6,442 bases of DNA, from NCBI GenBank assembly GCA_905204225.1, contig CAJKZK010000098.1, positions 1-6,442 on the forward strand, read 5' to 3'. Shown piece by piece: positions 6,420-6,442 of this stretch (the first letter of the stretch is position 1; the number at the start of each line of letters is the position of its first letter). The notes beneath the pieces are model-generated. The model did not search any database, was not told the DNA's origin, and saw nothing but the letters and a program-made list of their open reading frames with translations. The stretch comes from an uncultured Bacillota bacterium (GTDB lineage Bacteria > Bacillota_I > Bacilli_A > RFN20 > CAG-449). The position numbers and the translations under genes were made by a program.

Positions 6420-6442
6420 ATAAAAAATTGAATATCTATAAA

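Larger units (their letters stand above)
6237..6442. other. Non-coding upstream region of the operon
   Basis: These 206 bases between the oppA start and the right window edge carry no supported gene on either strand. They hold the oppA ribosome binding site, the inverted repeat, the candidate promoters and, from about 6352 outward, low-complexity A/T-rich sequence. The motif TACAAAA occurs three times on the minus strand (6417-6411, 6351-6345, 6300-6294) and once inverted (6259-6265). The upstream neighbour gene lies outside the window. Confidence 0.7.

Overview
The window holds one minus-strand operon for an oligopeptide (Opp-type) ABC importer. In transcription order it is oppA (substrate-binding lipoprotein, 6236-3657), oppB (permease, 3593-2556), oppC (permease, 2556-619) and the 5' part of oppD (ATPase, 619 to the window edge at base 1). 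There is no convincing gene on the plus strand and no RNA gene, mobile element or CRISPR array. The only non-coding stretches are the 206-base region upstream of oppA and the 63-base gap between oppA and oppB.

The host looks like a very AT-rich, low-GC Gram-positive relative (Bacillota, Bacilli/Mollicutes-like). The reasons are the strong AT bias, strong AGGAGG-type ribosome binding sites, a lipoprotein-type OppA, and use of TAA at all three visible stop codons. All 26 tryptophans in OppA, OppB and OppC are TGG and no gene is broken by TGA, so the code is standard. This argues against Mycoplasma/Spiroplasma-type lineages that read TGA as Trp. An uncultured gut Bacilli group (RF39-like), Acholeplasma-like or Erysipelotrichales-like bacterium is plausible, but that placement is inference.

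The genes should work together as follows. OppA is anchored outside the membrane and captures peptides. OppB and OppC form the channel. OppD, with an OppF presumably encoded past the left edge, hydrolyses ATP. oppB/oppC and oppC/oppD each overlap by one base (TAATG), which suggests translational coupling. oppA is first and is separated from oppB by a perfect 13-bp hairpin that could raise OppA output relative to the membrane subunits. A perfect 13-bp inverted repeat with arms 67 bases apart lies just upstream of the oppA ribosome binding site.

The system itself is a recognisable transporter, not a new one. The notable part is its architecture: three of the four components are enlarged. OppC has about 340 extra residues, predicted to be outside the cell and containing six cysteines, between its first and second membrane helices. 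OppD has a predicted coiled-coil hairpin inserted after its Q-loop. OppA is 859 residues with an unusual beta-rich C-terminal part. These additions, and the two inverted repeats, are the items most worth checking.
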